NCBI GenBank assembly: GCA_030762175.1
Contig: CM060831.1
Coordinates: 96,983,501-97,047,500 of the forward strand
DNA length: 64,000 nucleotides
Reading direction: 5' to 3'
DNA from: Metallyticus violacea
Lineage: Eukaryota > Arthropoda > Insecta > Mantodea > Metallyticidae
Below the pieces are notes generated by a model that searched no databases, was not told the origin of the DNA, and saw only the letters and a program-made list of their open reading frames with translations. The translations under genes were made by a program, and so were the position numbers. Shown one piece after another: positions 1 through 12,560 of the stretch; positions within the stretch are counted from its first letter, which is position 1; the number at the start of each line of letters is the position of its first letter.

Positions 1-970
1 GGTAGGTAGTTAGGTAGGTATTTTACGTATTTTACGCAGACTTAATCTGTGCACAGGAAAGCGCTTGGAACATAAGATAATTGTAATTATTAAATAATAA
101 AATTCACACATTTTTTAAAATCAAGCACAAATGGTGTTTTCACGGCGGTTTATTTATGATGCATCATATATCACAGTGGTAATGAAAGTATTACAATTTC
201 ACGTGATAATGATAAAATCACAGTTATAGTGTAATCTGTTCTGACAATGAATAAAAAACGTGAAATAATTCATGCAGCTATGTTCCTTATTGTCGCATTT
301 AAACCAATATCCAGCATTTCTGTAAAAATATTTTAAATGTCCTACCCTGTCCAATTTGTTATGTTTCTCGACTCTAAAGGATACCTGTCTTCATAATTTA
401 ATACCTGAAACGTTTAACAGCCCCTCATTTATAGTGCAGTTACACTTTCCCTTTTGCCTTCCTCAGCATACAATCATCAGAACGCGTTTGGAAGCATGGA
501 GGAACAACAGAAGAAGAGATTTCCACTTTCTTTCAAGCTCGACCCACAATATGAATTTCCATCTTACAAGCTCTAGCTTTATTAGATTTCAAACAAGACA
601 TTGCGGAATGTATTTCTAGCTCTATCTAATATTGCAAACATATTATTAGGAATAATATATCAATATGTCTATAAACAGTGAGTGTGTTTTCTTTTCGTTG
701 TAAAAAGAAAAAGAGAAAGAAAGAAAAGAAAAGAAAAGAGGGAAGAAAAGAATAAAAGAATACACTTGCAGTGCATGACATAAATTTAGCTATGGAGGTA
801 CCTACCTTAATAAAATATATAAATTGATGAAGTTTATGCATCGTTATAAGCCTGTAATCAGCATTAAAGTATACTAAATATGCAGAAACTGGCAAAATAA
901 TATTTAAAATGTACAACACATACTTTAAAAACAGGTATCTGCAACAACAGTAACATGCTTTTATTGCGGG

Positions 971-1002
<32 letters not shown>

Positions 1003-1180
1003 AAACAGCCTTTTCATCTTGCACAGTATGTAAAGGTGTTAAGGAATGTATCACATCAGACAGAATCATTTTATATTTACACATGATGTACATTATTTAT
1101 TATGCAAGAGAAATGTTCTTCCCTTTCAAGAGCTTTCCAATTATGTGTATGCGGTGCATTCAAGTTATAACATCTCCGAT
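1..1180. other. AT-rich DNA with simple repeats, no gene seen
   Basis: I see no protein or RNA gene here. The window opens with a short GGTA-type run (1-20). A purine-rich AAAGA-type tract lies at about 709-750 and an uninterrupted run of A at 971-1001. The open frames across these tracts encode only low-complexity Phe- and Lys-rich peptides, so I treat them as chance. Confidence 0.6.
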
Positions 1181-1189
1181 ATTTTTTCT

Positions 1190-2215
1190 CATTAACTAAT
1201 CACACAAAAACTATGAAATTTGTGTCACTTCTCGACGTAATCTCCTTACAGTCGATGACATTTTTCACATTTTTCCATGGCCGCTGCGAACGCTTCTGTA
1301 GGAGTCTGTTTTGACCACTGGAAAATCGCTGATGCATTAGCAGCACGGCTAGTGAATGTGCGACCACGGAACTGTCTTTCATTGTTGAAAACAGCCAAAA
1401 GTCGCTAGGAACTAGGTCAGGTGAGTAGGGAGTACGAGGCATCACTTCAAAGTTGTTTTCATGAAGAAACTGCTGCGTCACGTTCGCCGGATGCGCTGGG
1501 GCGTTGTCTTGGTGAAAGAGCACACGTGCAGCCTTTTTCGACCGTTTTTCACATAATGTTGGAAGGAGCTTCTTCTTCAAAACATCTTCGTAGGATGCAT
1601 CTGTCACCGTAGTGCCCTATGGAACACAATGAGTAAGGAATACTCCATCGCTTGGCCCAGAACATGGCCATGATTTTTTCTGCACTGGTGCTTACCCGAC
1701 ATTTTTTGGTGGCGGTGAATCTGAGTGTTTCATTGTTGCAGACTGGCGCTTTGTTTCACGATTAAAAAACGGCACCCATGTCTCACCCATTGTCTCAATC
1801 GATGAAAAGAGCGCCCCGTTTTCTTCTCGTCACCATCTTCTTCAAAAAATCCGTGTCTTCATTATGCATGTAGCCGACGACAGACTTCAACCATTTTGTC
1901 CTTCTGTGCGTGTGTCAAGTCTCGTGGAAACCATGTACCCAGGCCTTTTTCACATTCTAATCGTCTTGAATAATGAATGGTGTGCATGGTTGCACGGGAG
2001 GCCTGTCTGACATTCCAGTTCATCAAAGGCTATGCACCGATGAGCTATAATACATTCAGACCTAACCTCAATGTTCCTGGGAGACCGCGATGTTCATGGA
2101 CGACCAGTAATCAGTCTGAGGCACTTCAGAAATGGCCTTGCTTTGTTTATGACAGCCACCTTCCGTCTTGACTATGTCTTTCTCTACTTGACAACAAACT
2201 AACACTATCCATTCG
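1190..2215 (-). pseudogene. mariner transposase, decayed
   Basis: A remnant of a mariner (Tc1/mariner superfamily, DD34D) transposase, the enzyme that cuts and pastes the element. Its best frame (1200-1607, 135 codons) has HQDNAPAH with the second catalytic Asp and, 34 residues later, YSPDLVPSDFWLF with the third, so the spacing is the mariner one. Upstream pieces on the same strand give VPHDLT-like (written from about 1925), NRETKRQSAT and HSDSPPPK, all mariner landmarks in order but in shifted frames. The first catalytic motif, normally GDETW, reads MGETW near 1770, so that Asp appears lost. Frameshifts and stops separate the pieces. I cannot define the terminal inverted repeats. The product cannot be active. 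Confidence 0.85.
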
Positions 2216-2255
2216 CTACAAACTCTGCTCATTAATGTCAGTCAATCACCCTACT

Positions 2256-2500
2256 TTGATTTGATTTATTTACTCTTTAACTCTTTAACATCTCAGGTCA
2301 TCAGCGTCCCATTCAATTCAGGACGTGAAACGGCGGACAACTTTTGCTCAGAGGCCTCTTCTTTAGGCTTGAGGTTCTTTTTCGTGCCGTAAATGTACGA
2401 CACGGGACCCACAGCTTTACTTCCCTTCCGAAGTAAATTAGGATTTTTACGTCCGAAAAAATCCATCGATCCTGGCCGGGTTGAACCTGCGATCTTAACA
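2256..2500 (-). mobile_element. SINE family A, 5'-truncated copy
   Basis: A copy of the tRNA-derived SINE whose complete form is at 49762-50034. Read on the minus strand it runs from the 3' half of the tRNA-like head (GGTT-type B box near 2485) through the shared body to a tail ending in ACTCTTT repeats. The A box and acceptor part of the head are missing. Body landmarks shared with other copies are the CTTCCGAAG segment, the ACGGCACG-type hairpin and the TTGCTCAGAGGCCTC segment. Confidence 0.85.
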
Positions 2501-3079
2501 ATATGGCACATAAATAAACAAGAAATAAAATAAACAACTGAAATATAATTTAATAAACAAGTATATTACGATGCTTTTTTGTTACTCAATAACATAGATA
2601 TAACTAAAATAAATTTTAATAAAGAAAGTTCAAAACGTAATTTAACGATTAAATTTACGGAAAGATTAAGAAGTTATTTTTACGCGGTATTTTATATTGC
2701 CACGTGAATGTCTGGTGTTGCATTGTTGTAGGTATATCATTCAACTGTCAAACAATTGGAAAATTATTTACCAACCGATGATCTAAGTTTCAGTCGTAAG
2801 GTTTTTCTCATCGTTAGCTCTCGGACATAATTGACCATTCATCTTTTGCAGGAGCTCTTAAAAAGTTTTCAACAACAATGATCATGATAAAAGGCGATAA
2901 TAATGACTATGTAAATAGTTGTGATTATAATTAAATGTAATTTAAGTTGAAAGTGCAACGATCAAACATAAACCCTATATCAAATCATAGAGCATGTAGC
3001 TAATCAGAAGAAATCATTGTTGTTCGCAAAATAATGGCGGTTTTGAGATTTGAACTTCAATATAGTATCAATATGTTCA

Positions 3080-3395
3080 ATATGAACATTATTATCCAAA
3101 GCAACCACAATAGGCAAAGATACATTTTTGCTATTTAATAGCAAATGTTGTAACTTTTTAAAGACGACGCAATTTCTAAATGTTGTCTCAGCTTTTTCTT
3201 GGTTATTGAAGATTTTATTTTTCAGAAAACGAATGTCAGTTGATGGAATGTCGGGTGGATATGGTGGACGAGGTAAAGATTCATAACCCAGTTCTTTCAG
3301 TTTCTGGAGTGCTCTTTGTAAGACGAACAGGCCTGTTTTGCCTGCAGCTTCTGATGCATTTTGTCAATTTTAGTATTAATTTGATGACAATACTG
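3080..3395 (-). pseudogene. mariner transposase C-terminal fragment
   Basis: Read on the minus strand, this gives LQKLKELGYESLPRPPYPPD followed by IPSTDIRFLKNKIF and NQEKAETTFRN. These match the C-terminal third of mariner transposases, where the usual text is xxLGYExLPHPPYSPDLSPTD, so the third catalytic Asp is recognisable. Just upstream, near 3340-3390, is KIDKMHQKLQAKQA, resembling the stretch before the second catalytic motif. The HDNARPH motif itself is missing, so an internal deletion joined these parts. It belongs to a different mariner lineage from the copy at 1190-2215, judging from the residues around the third Asp. No inverted repeats are visible. Confidence 0.7.
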
Positions 3396-3459
3396 TGGTA
3401 TCTACTACACGGTGATTTATAAAGAACTAACACATTTATTTCTGTGTTTATTTTAAAAC

Positions 3460-3960
3460 AAATGATGTTAGCAACAACTTAATATACCTCAAATATACAG
3501 CATCTTTAACATCTGCAGAAAATGTTGAAAATGTCTTCTTCCGGCATAAGGTATAATTTAACACGACATTCTATGTTATTGGTCGCTCGTTGAAGGACCG
3601 TTTTGTTAATACCATTAATCTCCCGTGTAATGTTGTGCTTCAGATCGTCGGATGTCTAGGGGCGTTTGACGTAAACTCTAATGACCCCATAGGAAGAAGT
3701 CGTGTTGTCATATCAGGAGATCCCAGTTATTCGAAATTGTCCGGTCGTCGAAGAAACTTTCCATTCTCGCCATGGATTGGTTTGATATAAGATATGTAGC
3801 GCCATTTTGTTGAAAAAAAGGATGTTTTTCACTCACCGGAGATCCAGTTGTTTCAAATTTGTTTGCCAGCGCCAGTGTGTGTTTCTTTCGGGGGGATTAC
3901 GAATGCCAAAATTTCTCTCATTGTAATTCAATTCGTAATTCAGTATTGCGTTACAATGAT
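3460..3960 (-). pseudogene. DDE transposase (DUF4817-type), deletion remnant
   Basis: On the minus strand, pieces of a transposase of the Tc1/mariner/IS630-like group with a DUF4817-type N-terminal helix-turn-helix can be read. From about 3900 downward come PKETHTGAGKQ and FETTGSP-like text, the usual N-terminal domain end. An abrupt jump then leads to FFQQNGATYL, MESFFDDRTIS and, near 3700, DFFLWG, the motif around the third catalytic Asp. The C terminus reads RATNNIECR and HFQHFLQ, equivalent to the usual 'C...GGHFQHLL' end. Most of the catalytic core is deleted and the pieces lie in different frames. It directly abuts the mariner fragment at 3080-3395. Confidence 0.65.
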
Positions 3961-3963
3961 TTA

Positions 3964-4020
3964 ACCGGTCCCGGCCAGGACCGAGGATTTTTTCAGGCGT
4001 AAACATCCTAAGCATGGTTT
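3964..4020 (+). mobile_element. SINE family A, short fragment
   Basis: About 55 bases match the junction of head and body of SINE family A: CCCGGCCAGGACCGA, then a T run, a GGCGTAAA segment and CCTAAGCATGG. Both ends are missing. It sits next to the transposase remnant at 3460-3960. Confidence 0.7.
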
Positions 4021-4039
4021 ATTAGATACTCTTTGGGGA

Positions 4040-5198
4040 ACAGAATACCTGAATTAAGCCATATTAACATAATTAATGCATTATGTTAATTCACCTAAGG
4101 AATTGCACTGCCACAAACAACAAGAACAAGGATTTGCTTTATTTTAAATGTACTGCAGTTTTTCTGTAGAAGTAGTGAAAAGATTCTCAATAGGTGTATA
4201 AACCTGTTGGCAGATAGGTAATATTCAATCATTTAATTTTTATAAATCACATGTTAAAATTATGGTATATTGCAACTCTGTACTGAAAAACAGTCTCTAA
4301 GTGTAGAAACACAGTTACCCGTGTATTCAAACATAATTAGGTCTTAATTGGTATTTCAAACATTTAATGTATATTTACATGCTTGTCTTTATATTAAGTA
4401 TAGTGGATATTTACAAAGTTTAAGCACTGAGAGAAAAGAAAAACAGTTAAACTCTGGTAGACATGTCAACAAAACCCAGTGACAGTATACGTTAGGACCA
4501 ACTTGCGTTTGTTGTTGCTCCTAAAATCCGTCTCCGAGTTGCGTATACTTCTCAATGCGTCCATTTGATGTCGCGGATATCGCCGCAGCTAACATGTTGT
4601 TAATAAACAGTTGGTAAACGTGGAAATTACGAATGTATTAATTAAAATGTTACTTGTAATGAAAATGTAAATTTTATTTTCAAATAATCATTAAATTTAA
4701 ATATATGTCTCTGAAATAAAAAAATCATTATGTAGAACACCACATTAATTAAGATATTTTTTAATCTGGTTTACGGTTTTTCTTGTTTATTAGTGGTTTC
4801 AGATTGAAGATCAAACAATTTTAAACATTACTACTATTATTTTATTTTTTCTCCTAAATCCATACTTTATATTTAGCTGAGAAAATAGACAATTTGTAAA
4901 TTTTAACCTTTCTAATACAAAAAGTTAAGTTAAGGAGCTGACAAGCATAGTTCAATTTTATAATTACCGAAAGGCATATATTTTGTTATAATATATGTTG
5001 CCCATTACTCCATTAATGAAGTTGGGAAGGAAACAAGAATATCATAAAGAGATATGAGTTGTGCTCTGCAAAATTATTACATAAAATAAGCAATTGTCCA
5101 AAAGCTAATTTCACTGCACAAATACCAGCTCTATTTGTTAATTTTATATATATTTTTTCCTTGGCAACATTTTAGCACAGTAACAGCCTAAAACATTA

Positions 5199-5241
<43 letters not shown>

Positions 5242-7350
5242 TCATCAATGAAAGAATCACAAGATTTGTTTTAGTATCAATTATAATTCAGTGAAACCTT
5301 TTTCAGTGTTTTTAATATTTTTCACTATTAGAAAATATGAACTCAGAACTTCTAGAGCCATTTGATCAGAATTAATCAGAATAATTCGATTCTACATCAC
5401 ATTTTGTGTTATTACCATAACCTGTGCAACTAAAATATTATCGCATGCTTGATTTCACATGGTAACCGCCAACCACCACCCACCCGGTAGCTTAAACTTT
5501 AGCGTAAATAATAAATATTTTAGAAGGCTTACATTAGTCTATAATTATATTAGGTTTCGATGGTATACACATGCACGCTATTTATTAAAAAAAAAGGTAG
5601 TAATACGCTTTCTCGGTTTGTATTCAATTATACCATCCCTTTATTTATGCAGAGCCATCTGAAGGAGAATAAATAGAGTACAATTCATTTCCTGACACGC
5701 ACCCTTAGAATTTGATCTCGCAAAATAAATACGCAAGCCGTCCTTATTGTGTATACCATGGTTCAGTCAGAGGTATTGTTTATTGCATACACTCTAAATC
5801 TGTTCCTATGAACTTTATTTTCTATCTTTGTATTAAGGATTATGCATTTTTATCCATTTTTGCCCATCATGCTCAAGAAATTAGCAAATGAAATACGGAA
5901 TGGAGAATCGGGGGGGGGGGGGCATTTAGATGTGATCGTCAGAGACAATGCTTCTTTTATCCAGAAGAAAGAGCTATGATTAAAATAGTCCCCTTGAAGA
6001 ACCCAGAAATACTTTCAGCCCTTCTTTAAATGACCTTTGATTGCATTCGGTCAACACACCATAATGACATAGTTTCCTCTGAAACTCATTCCTTTCCAGA
6101 ACAAGAACAAATATCGCAGCAAGCCGCAACGTTCTACGTGTGTGCCCTGTCCTAGTTTTGTTGTCTCCAAGAAGATGGACAGGTGCTCTAAAGTGTTGTA
6201 TATCAATATAGGTAATCCAAATACAAGAAAACTGCTTGTCTCAGCAGGTAGACGCGGGGTTGGCGTCTGGCAAGATGAAGATGTTTGTAAAGAGGAAGGA
6301 CTTACCGGAGCAACAAAGCCATTTCGATTTTCACTCAACGGCACCTCGACCTCACAAGACCAGTGCTATATATCTTCCTGGAGCAAAGCAGTAGACATTT
6401 TACCGTTGTGGCGGCTGTTATAACCCCAAGGTCCCGCTGTACCTTTCTGCTATTATCTTCCCCCTGATGGAATGTTACTCTTTCTCCCCATCTTTCCAAG
6501 AACCTGTGAAAAAAAAAAAAAAAAAAAAAAGCTGGAGTCCAAGTATCCCGCACCCATAAACCTACCCTCATCAACACAGCTCTTCTGTGACATGCCTGCC
6601 ATTTCCTGTGAAATTAAAGGTTAACTTTCTAATATTGTACCTAAACTAGAAAGAAAGCTGGAGGAATGTAACACAGAAATTTAATGTGTGTGGACATGTA
6701 AAGTAAAGAAAAAATCCTGTTATTTACAAACAATATTTTATGGCGTGATTATCAAGAAGCCATTACAATAACTGTAGAAGAATGGTGTTCCTTTTACGTT
6801 TTAATATACCTTGTCGACTGTCATAAGCCAGCTTTTCTTAAATTATAGTACATGAAACCTTGAGATTTGTCCTTGTGCTTCTATAGAATCTAGTTAGAAC
6901 CTGCATTCAGTCTGAAAAAGTTGACAAAACATAAAATACAAAGGAATTACATATCACACTATCGTGAACCACAAACATACCTGATTTCTGTTGCAAAAGC
7001 ATTCTTACATGGCAACACATGTTGAGGAACACTTTCTACCGTTCATATCCCCCCCCCCCCCCCCGAGGCAATACAAATTCTATTCTGAAAAATTAATAAT
7101 ATTATAAAATAGTCTTGATATACTTGAACTATTAAAAATTACTAATATATCAAGTAAGTTGAATTTGGGAGTCATATGCGTGCAATTCCAGCTTCAAATC
7201 TAACGTGACTGAGGTTTTCCGTGGTTTTTGCTCAGTTCAGTTTCTACTGAAATGGGCTGATCTTTGATTTATCTTAATTCCATCTCTGTGTGTGTGTGGT
7301 CTTTCTGTGTTTATGATATCTTCGAGGTGGCCCTGATATTTAGCTCATTT
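4040..7350. other. AT-rich DNA, no gene recognised
   Basis: Contains a TAA microsatellite (5199-5241), a G run (5910-5922), an A run (6509-6530) and a C run (7049-7064). Frames are open on both strands around 6050-6580 (93 residues on plus, 97 on minus), but neither resembles a family I know. The sequence there is less AT-rich than its surroundings, so an unrecognised exon cannot be excluded. Confidence 0.5.
5199..5241 (+). repeat. TAA microsatellite
   Basis: About fourteen uninterrupted TAA units. Confidence 0.95.
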
Positions 7351-7354
7351 ATTT

Positions 7355-7538
7355 ATTTGGTTTATTTACAGATGTCTTTAACATCTTAGGTCATCAGCAT
7401 CAGAGGTTTGAGGTTCTTTAACTTGCCATAAATTCTATGAACTTCACTTTCCTTCCGAAGTAATAATAATCGACCCTGGCCGAGATTGAACCCGGTCTAT
7501 GAGGAAAGTATGGCTACCATAAGACCATCAGAACCGAT
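7355..7538 (-). mobile_element. SINE family A, diverged copy
   Basis: Minus-strand copy with a recognisable head (GAACCGATACATT side near 7537, B-box-like GGTTCAATCTC near 7475) and body (CTTCCGAAGGAAAG-like, then the GTTAAAGACATCTG tail). It lacks part of the middle of the body and is more diverged than the other copies, so it is probably old. Confidence 0.75.
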
Positions 7539-7539
7539 A

Positions 7540-9310
7540 CATTGGGCTCAATATGTACGAGTATATCCAGAGATAATTTGCTCCCCGATGCGATTGACCC
7601 ATTAGTCCCAGGTAAGTCCTAATAGTGCAGGAGGGTAAAACAGCAAAAATTAAAGTTAATTCATCCCAAAACAGGCAATAAAGTTTGAAAAAATGAAAGT
7701 AGCTGTCACAAAAAACGTATGTCTAATGGAAAATTCAGGATAAAACTACGTGGCTATTTAATTTTCTTGTGAAAAAAATCATGCTGATGACCAGTGATAT
7801 TTTCAGCAACATATTTTACTCGACATTGTATCGCTTTTAATGCATAAGGTCCTTATTAACTATGAAAATATTCTCGTAATTAATTTACAAATATGCTTAC
7901 AGCAAAGAGTGCACGTAAAAGCAACTTTTACTAGCACTACCTAAATCGTAGGTGGCAAAACATTCTGTTACCTCAGTTGCAGTGATGCAATTGTCCATTA
8001 GATGACAATTAACAATATAAGGCAATTATTTTTCTGTTTATATATATGAAAGAATCAAACTATTTATTCTGGAACCTGGAGATTTTTAACATTGCTTCAA
8101 TATAATCCCTTACCATATTTGCCACCCGCTGCTACTCTTCTGAAATACGCTCGCTGCACATCCATCCGTAACTAAGCCGGTTTTTATACCTGAAAAGAAG
8201 CGCCCTGCTGCAATACTGTAATTTGACTTATGCAGCTAATTCCCTCGCTGTCCATGGTCAATTCACCTCCAGCAGTGATTTAATCAAACCAACGTAATGT
8301 GCTTCGAAGACAGGACCCCTATCTTTCACACTTCCGTGTCCTTGTCGAAAGACTGACACCGAACGAGTCACTGTAAGATTTTCTTGCCACAGGTTTCTCG
8401 GTGAACCGCAATACATTCTCCCTCCTTACTGTCAGGTTTCACCTCAATTTTAATTCATGTACGCTGTACAGTTTTAGAAAACATCATTTTAGGGCAGCCC
8501 TGATTTACACCCCTACTTGACAGCGTCGTATTCGTCCGTCTACACATACTGCACTAGTGATGCTGAGTGTGTGTGCATTTCCCTTGTTGTGCTTTGAACG
8601 AAAACATGTTCATTAGCAACGGAATGACAATGTTGTCAGTACTTTCTTTTCAGCTTTGTAATATATATATAATATTTTCAAGTAAATTTAATCTACGATT
8701 CGGAAATTGATTATTATGAATGCCTTATCATAATTTTCATAAAAAATTACCAAATTATTTGAAGACGACGCATAAAATGAAAGAAATGATGACGCAAATG
8801 AGTTCGGAGTACTTAGCACCTAAATTTACCTAATGTTCCCTTTTTAAGGATAGGAAAAAATTAGGGATAACCCATAAGCATTAGCATTTTGTCCAGATGT
8901 GGCTGGTAGAAACTTGAAATTGCTTTGATAGTATTGCACTGTTTCAATTTCCTTTACCTCAAATTACATTTTGGATGCATTAAGCTCTATGAAGAATTTA
9001 TATTTTTAAAGTTTGTGGGTGAAAATGATCGCTGATGATCACAAAGCCCTGCTTTGCAGCAAGAGAAGTTCGTCCCTCGTCACTGGATTATATGGAAGCA
9101 CATTGATAATGTAATATAACATTCTCTCATCTTCTTAACTCCCTCTATTATTTGAAATATTGCAAGATAATGAGACGGCCATAATTTCAAAGGTTGCAAT
9201 TGGGACACACTTTTTGTTCCCCCGCCCTCTCTCCCCCCTCTTTCTCACGCATTTGCAAATAAATACTTAAGTACGCAAATAAACAAACCAAAAATAAAAC
9301 ATAAACTTGC
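7540..9310. other. AT-rich DNA, nothing recognised
   Basis: No frame here resembles a known family. The stretch around 8100-8560 is less AT-rich and may be an old repeat, but I could not assign it. Confidence 0.5.
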
Positions 9311-9316
9311 GACTCA

Positions 9317-9571
9317 TCATTCTATATTTTTAGGACCAGAGTCTTCGCATACTTTTTTCGAAAAAGACCTGAGAGTTGCCCATACAGATCGATATTTGAT
9401 TTGAGTGCTGGCACCAATCGTGCTTTTGAGATAAATGAACTTTTCTACATGTTCGTTGTTCTTCAGTTTCCCACACATTCCAATACACGACTCTTCAAAG
9501 TTCGGTGTACATGTAAAATTGCATTCACTGTTTTTCATTTTCAAACTCATTTTTTTTTTCATATCGTTCAT
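9317..9571 (-). pseudogene. possible reverse transcriptase fragment
   Basis: An 84-codon minus-strand frame contains HVEKFIYLKSTIGASTQIKY. This is similar in layout to the segment 'V..F.YLGSTI....I..RI..A' that follows the catalytic core in many non-LTR reverse transcriptases. The key Gly after YL is Lys here. The match is short and no catalytic motif is nearby, so this is a weak call; the alternative is a chance open frame in AT-rich DNA. Confidence 0.25.
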
Positions 9572-9619
9572 TAGAAAGAGAGAACAAATCTCTTCACAAG
9601 GGCATTACATCTGGGAATA

Positions 9620-10380
9620 ACAACAGTGAATTCAACAAGTTTTGGTAGATTAAATAACAGGATATTCTGAGAATCAAAATGACAAAATACTTCAATCCAT
9701 TTGTCACATATGTTGAGTATTTTTTTCACATATTTATCGTAAATCGTGTAAAAATATATGGAATATGTGTTCTTGAAATTTATAGCATTCCTAATAATTC
9801 TAAAATAATCTTCAATTTCGAACTATTTTGATAGTTCTAGTCAGTGAAATTGTTTAATTTGAGAATATTTATCTTAGAGTATTCCAAGTATTTTAGTATG
9901 CTGGTATAAAACGCGTCCACTTGTTTCCTGAAATTCACGTCAAGTCTCCGATTATGTGCTATCAGAAGAAAAGGCTAACTAGTTTTGACATACACAATTG
10001 ATATCTGAAACTGTGTGCTTAATAGCATTATAAGTGAATTCCTTTGTCGCTTAGTTCAATTTATCTTGTTTTACTGAATGTTTCTCAAAAATGTGTTTAA
10101 ATTTTGTTTTCCGCTTACTACTTTATATTACTAGATTAAATGTTTATTAGTTCTAACTTGAGCAAAGTTCGCTTATTCCACTATGTCATATATAGAAATC
10201 CAGTTACAGAACTTGCTTTCAGTTATCTTTTTCTAAAAAGGAAACCCTTTTTGCAGTACTTTATTGAATATTTACGTTTCGGCATTTCATGATTCCTTCA
10301 ATTTTAAACAAAATATCACTAAACTGAACTTATAAATTTGGAAAGCAACTGATGCAAACCACCTCATCACAGTTCTATTA
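9620..10380. other. AT-rich DNA, nothing recognised
   Basis: No gene, tRNA-like head or transposon end could be recognised. The last eight bases (10373-10380) form the left target-site duplication of the SINE that follows. Confidence 0.5.
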
Positions 10381-10659
10381 GCGCCACGGGTGGCCGAGGT
10401 CGTTAAGGCGCTGACTCGTGAGCGGGAGGTCTGGGGTTAGAATCCCGCCAGGGCCATCCTTCTGACTGAGTTTTTCTCCAAGTTTTCCTCAGTCTCATAA
10501 ATGGCAAATGCCGGGAGGTACCTTAAATTTAGGAATAGAAGTTTTTCTTTAAAAAACAAAAATTCTTTCCCAATTTATCATTTCATCTCATGTATCACCA
10601 GTGTCCACCGCTTGTGGTGCCTCAGCAATAAAACGGGCATTAAATACCATTAAAAACGT
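10381..10659 (+). mobile_element. SINE family B, full-length copy
   Basis: A second tRNA-derived SINE family. The head (10382-10455) reads GCCACGGGTGGCCGAGGTCG, GTTAAGGCG and a B box of GGTTAGAATCC. This layout, with a long variable arm between anticodon and T arms, is that of a class II tRNA (Ser/Leu type). The body has a CTGACTGAG segment, CATAAATGGCAAATGCCGGG, TTATCATTTCATCTCATGTA and the end CACCGCTTGTGGTGCCTCAG with GGGCATTAAATACC. The element is flanked by TTCTATTA on both sides (10373-10380 and 10660-10667), an 8-bp target-site duplication. Pol III would transcribe it from the internal boxes. Confidence 0.88.
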
Positions 10660-10667
10660 TTCTATTA

Positions 10668-11379
10668 CTAATAAAGATACAGTGGGGAAACATAGACATT
10701 TGTTATTCGTTTTCGGCAGAGAGTGCTAGAAATGTAAACGTCGACGTACACAGTGGCTGCCGGCTGCCGCGTTCATATATCCATACATCAACAAAGAGGG
10801 CGGCCTTCTTTATATTGAAATTGTATGGTGATCTATTACTTCAACAATGTTAGCACTTCACAATTCAAATTTAGTGTTTATGTAATCCCATCATTGATTA
10901 TGATTTCGAATTCCAAAATTTACCAATAATAATTAAGATGGATATTAAAAAACCGAGACAAAGGCAGAATATCGGCACATACGAGCATAATTTAAAATAC
11001 CGGGACATATTCCATTTAAACTGGGACGTATAGTCGCCTTATAATTGACCATTGTTTCAAACCCAAAGCTTATTTATACCAACTTTCTCACGAGTAACTA
11101 TTAATTACTTTAATTTCCCTAACTTTCAAAACCAGTAAACATATTCGATATGCCAACAAAATTCCAATGAGAAGCGTATTTTCAAAACTGGATTGATGAA
11201 ACAATTTACGAAATTGAAGTATATATAAACCACTGGAATATTTGTAGATTTTTAATTTTTTACACTTACTTTACTAATGCCAACAATGGGTTCACCATTT
11301 CATTTTTTATTTATAAACGATTATGCTTTGTTATATGCAACACAACTTCTAAAATTTTTCCATTGTTGTGATACCTGGC
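10668..11379. other. AT-rich DNA, nothing recognised
   Basis: No gene or repeat family recognised between the SINE and the Tc1-like remnant. Confidence 0.5.
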
Positions 11380-12560
11380 CTTAATGTTGGTTTTAATGTA
11401 GTAGTCATTGATGTGTCTTTAATAACTGCTGCACAAAATAGACAAAGAATTGAATTAACTCCTCGCAAAAGGAGCGTAATTGTCGCATTGGCTTCTGAGG
11501 GCCTTTGTATTCCACATATTGCATCAAAGATAGGATTTAACCACTCCATCGTGTCAAGTTTATTGACTAAATACAAGAAAACTGGGAATTTGGAAAGAAT
11601 TAAAGAAAGAGGTCGAAAATTGTGTTCTGCAGCGTTTTGAAGCTGCTGTCTGTAAAACCAGCGTATGATTTTTGTTGAACTAAAAAGAGAGTGGGAAGAA
11701 TCCTCTGGTGTGGTAGTTTGCAGCAGGACCATCAGATACAGATCTTCAGAAATGGGTCTAACTTCTAGACGGCCATGTCTTTTGACAGTTAACATTAAGA
11801 AAGTTCGACTAGAATGGGCCAAGGAACATGCCCATTGGAGTGAAGAAATGCGGAGTAAAGTGATATTCTCAGAATGAATCAAAATTTAATGTCAGAGGAA
11901 ATGGTAGAAAAATCTTTATCCATCGCGGTAGAAAAATTTCTGTCAGAATGTTTAGACTCATTAAAGTTCCCAGAGTGTGATGGTCAGGGGTTGTATTCCC
12001 AGTAAAGGAGGGGTGCATTACATTTTGTTGAGGTAACAGTAAATGGGAATGCATACATAATGATTTTAAGAAAAAGTTTAATGCCAACCATTGTAGAGCA
12101 GTTTTTATCACCAGAAAATTGTAATTTCCAGGATTGTACTATACTTAAACACTGCTAATTTTATCAAATAAACTATTATTTTACCAAATTCGTGCTATAT
12201 TCACATAATTCTTTAAAAAAAAGTTACAATTTTATGCTGCAGATTAGAAGTTCTCTTGAAGAACAAGGGATTTCCACCCTTACATGGCCAGGGAACAGCC
12301 CAGATCTCAACCCTATTGACAACTGATGGAAGATGATAAGCAATGCTGTAGCAAAGAAAAAACCAAGAAATAAAATAAAAAAAAAATAATAATAATAAAA
12401 AACCCTACTTGAAGCCAACCATAGGAGTGGTTTAGTAAGATTTCCCCTAAAAAGTCAAAAATTTAACACTTTGAAGTCCCAGATGATGCGATGCCGTAAT
12501 AAAAGCTCTGGGAGGCAACAAAAATATTTATTCAGCATTTTTACGACGAGGAATTATTTT
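11380..12560 (+). pseudogene. Tc1-like transposase, decayed
   Basis: A Tc1-family transposase remnant. The N-terminal helix-turn-helix reads ELTPRKRSVIVALASEGLCI and continues through IASKIGFNHSIVSSLLTKYK (about 11452-11585). A central stretch with LFHSE-like and WSEEMRSKVIFSE (ending at 11877) leads to VTVNGNAYIMILRKSLMPT. The motif around the third catalytic residue reads TWPGNSPDLNPIDN (12282-12323), the Tc1 hallmark, followed by a stop where LW is normal. The C-terminal KALGGNKNIYSAF lies near 12505. About 90-100 bases of AT-rich DNA near 12140-12235 replace the FQQDxAPCH motif with the second Asp, and an A/TAA-rich tract (12357-12402) interrupts the end. Many frameshifts make it inactive. 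Confidence 0.8.

Noticed and set aside
626..1093. 155-codon minus-strand frame
   Set aside because: It reads through an A/T run and a purine tract, giving poly-Phe stretches; it shows no domain and is AT-biased like the flanks.
6051..6577. Overlapping frames of 93, 97 and 80 codons
   Set aside because: They are on opposite strands over the same bases, one ends in a poly-Phe run, and none resembles a known family.
11349..11882. 177-codon minus-strand frame opposite the Tc1-like remnant
   Set aside because: It is the antisense shadow of the transposase sequence; the plus strand carries the recognisable motifs.
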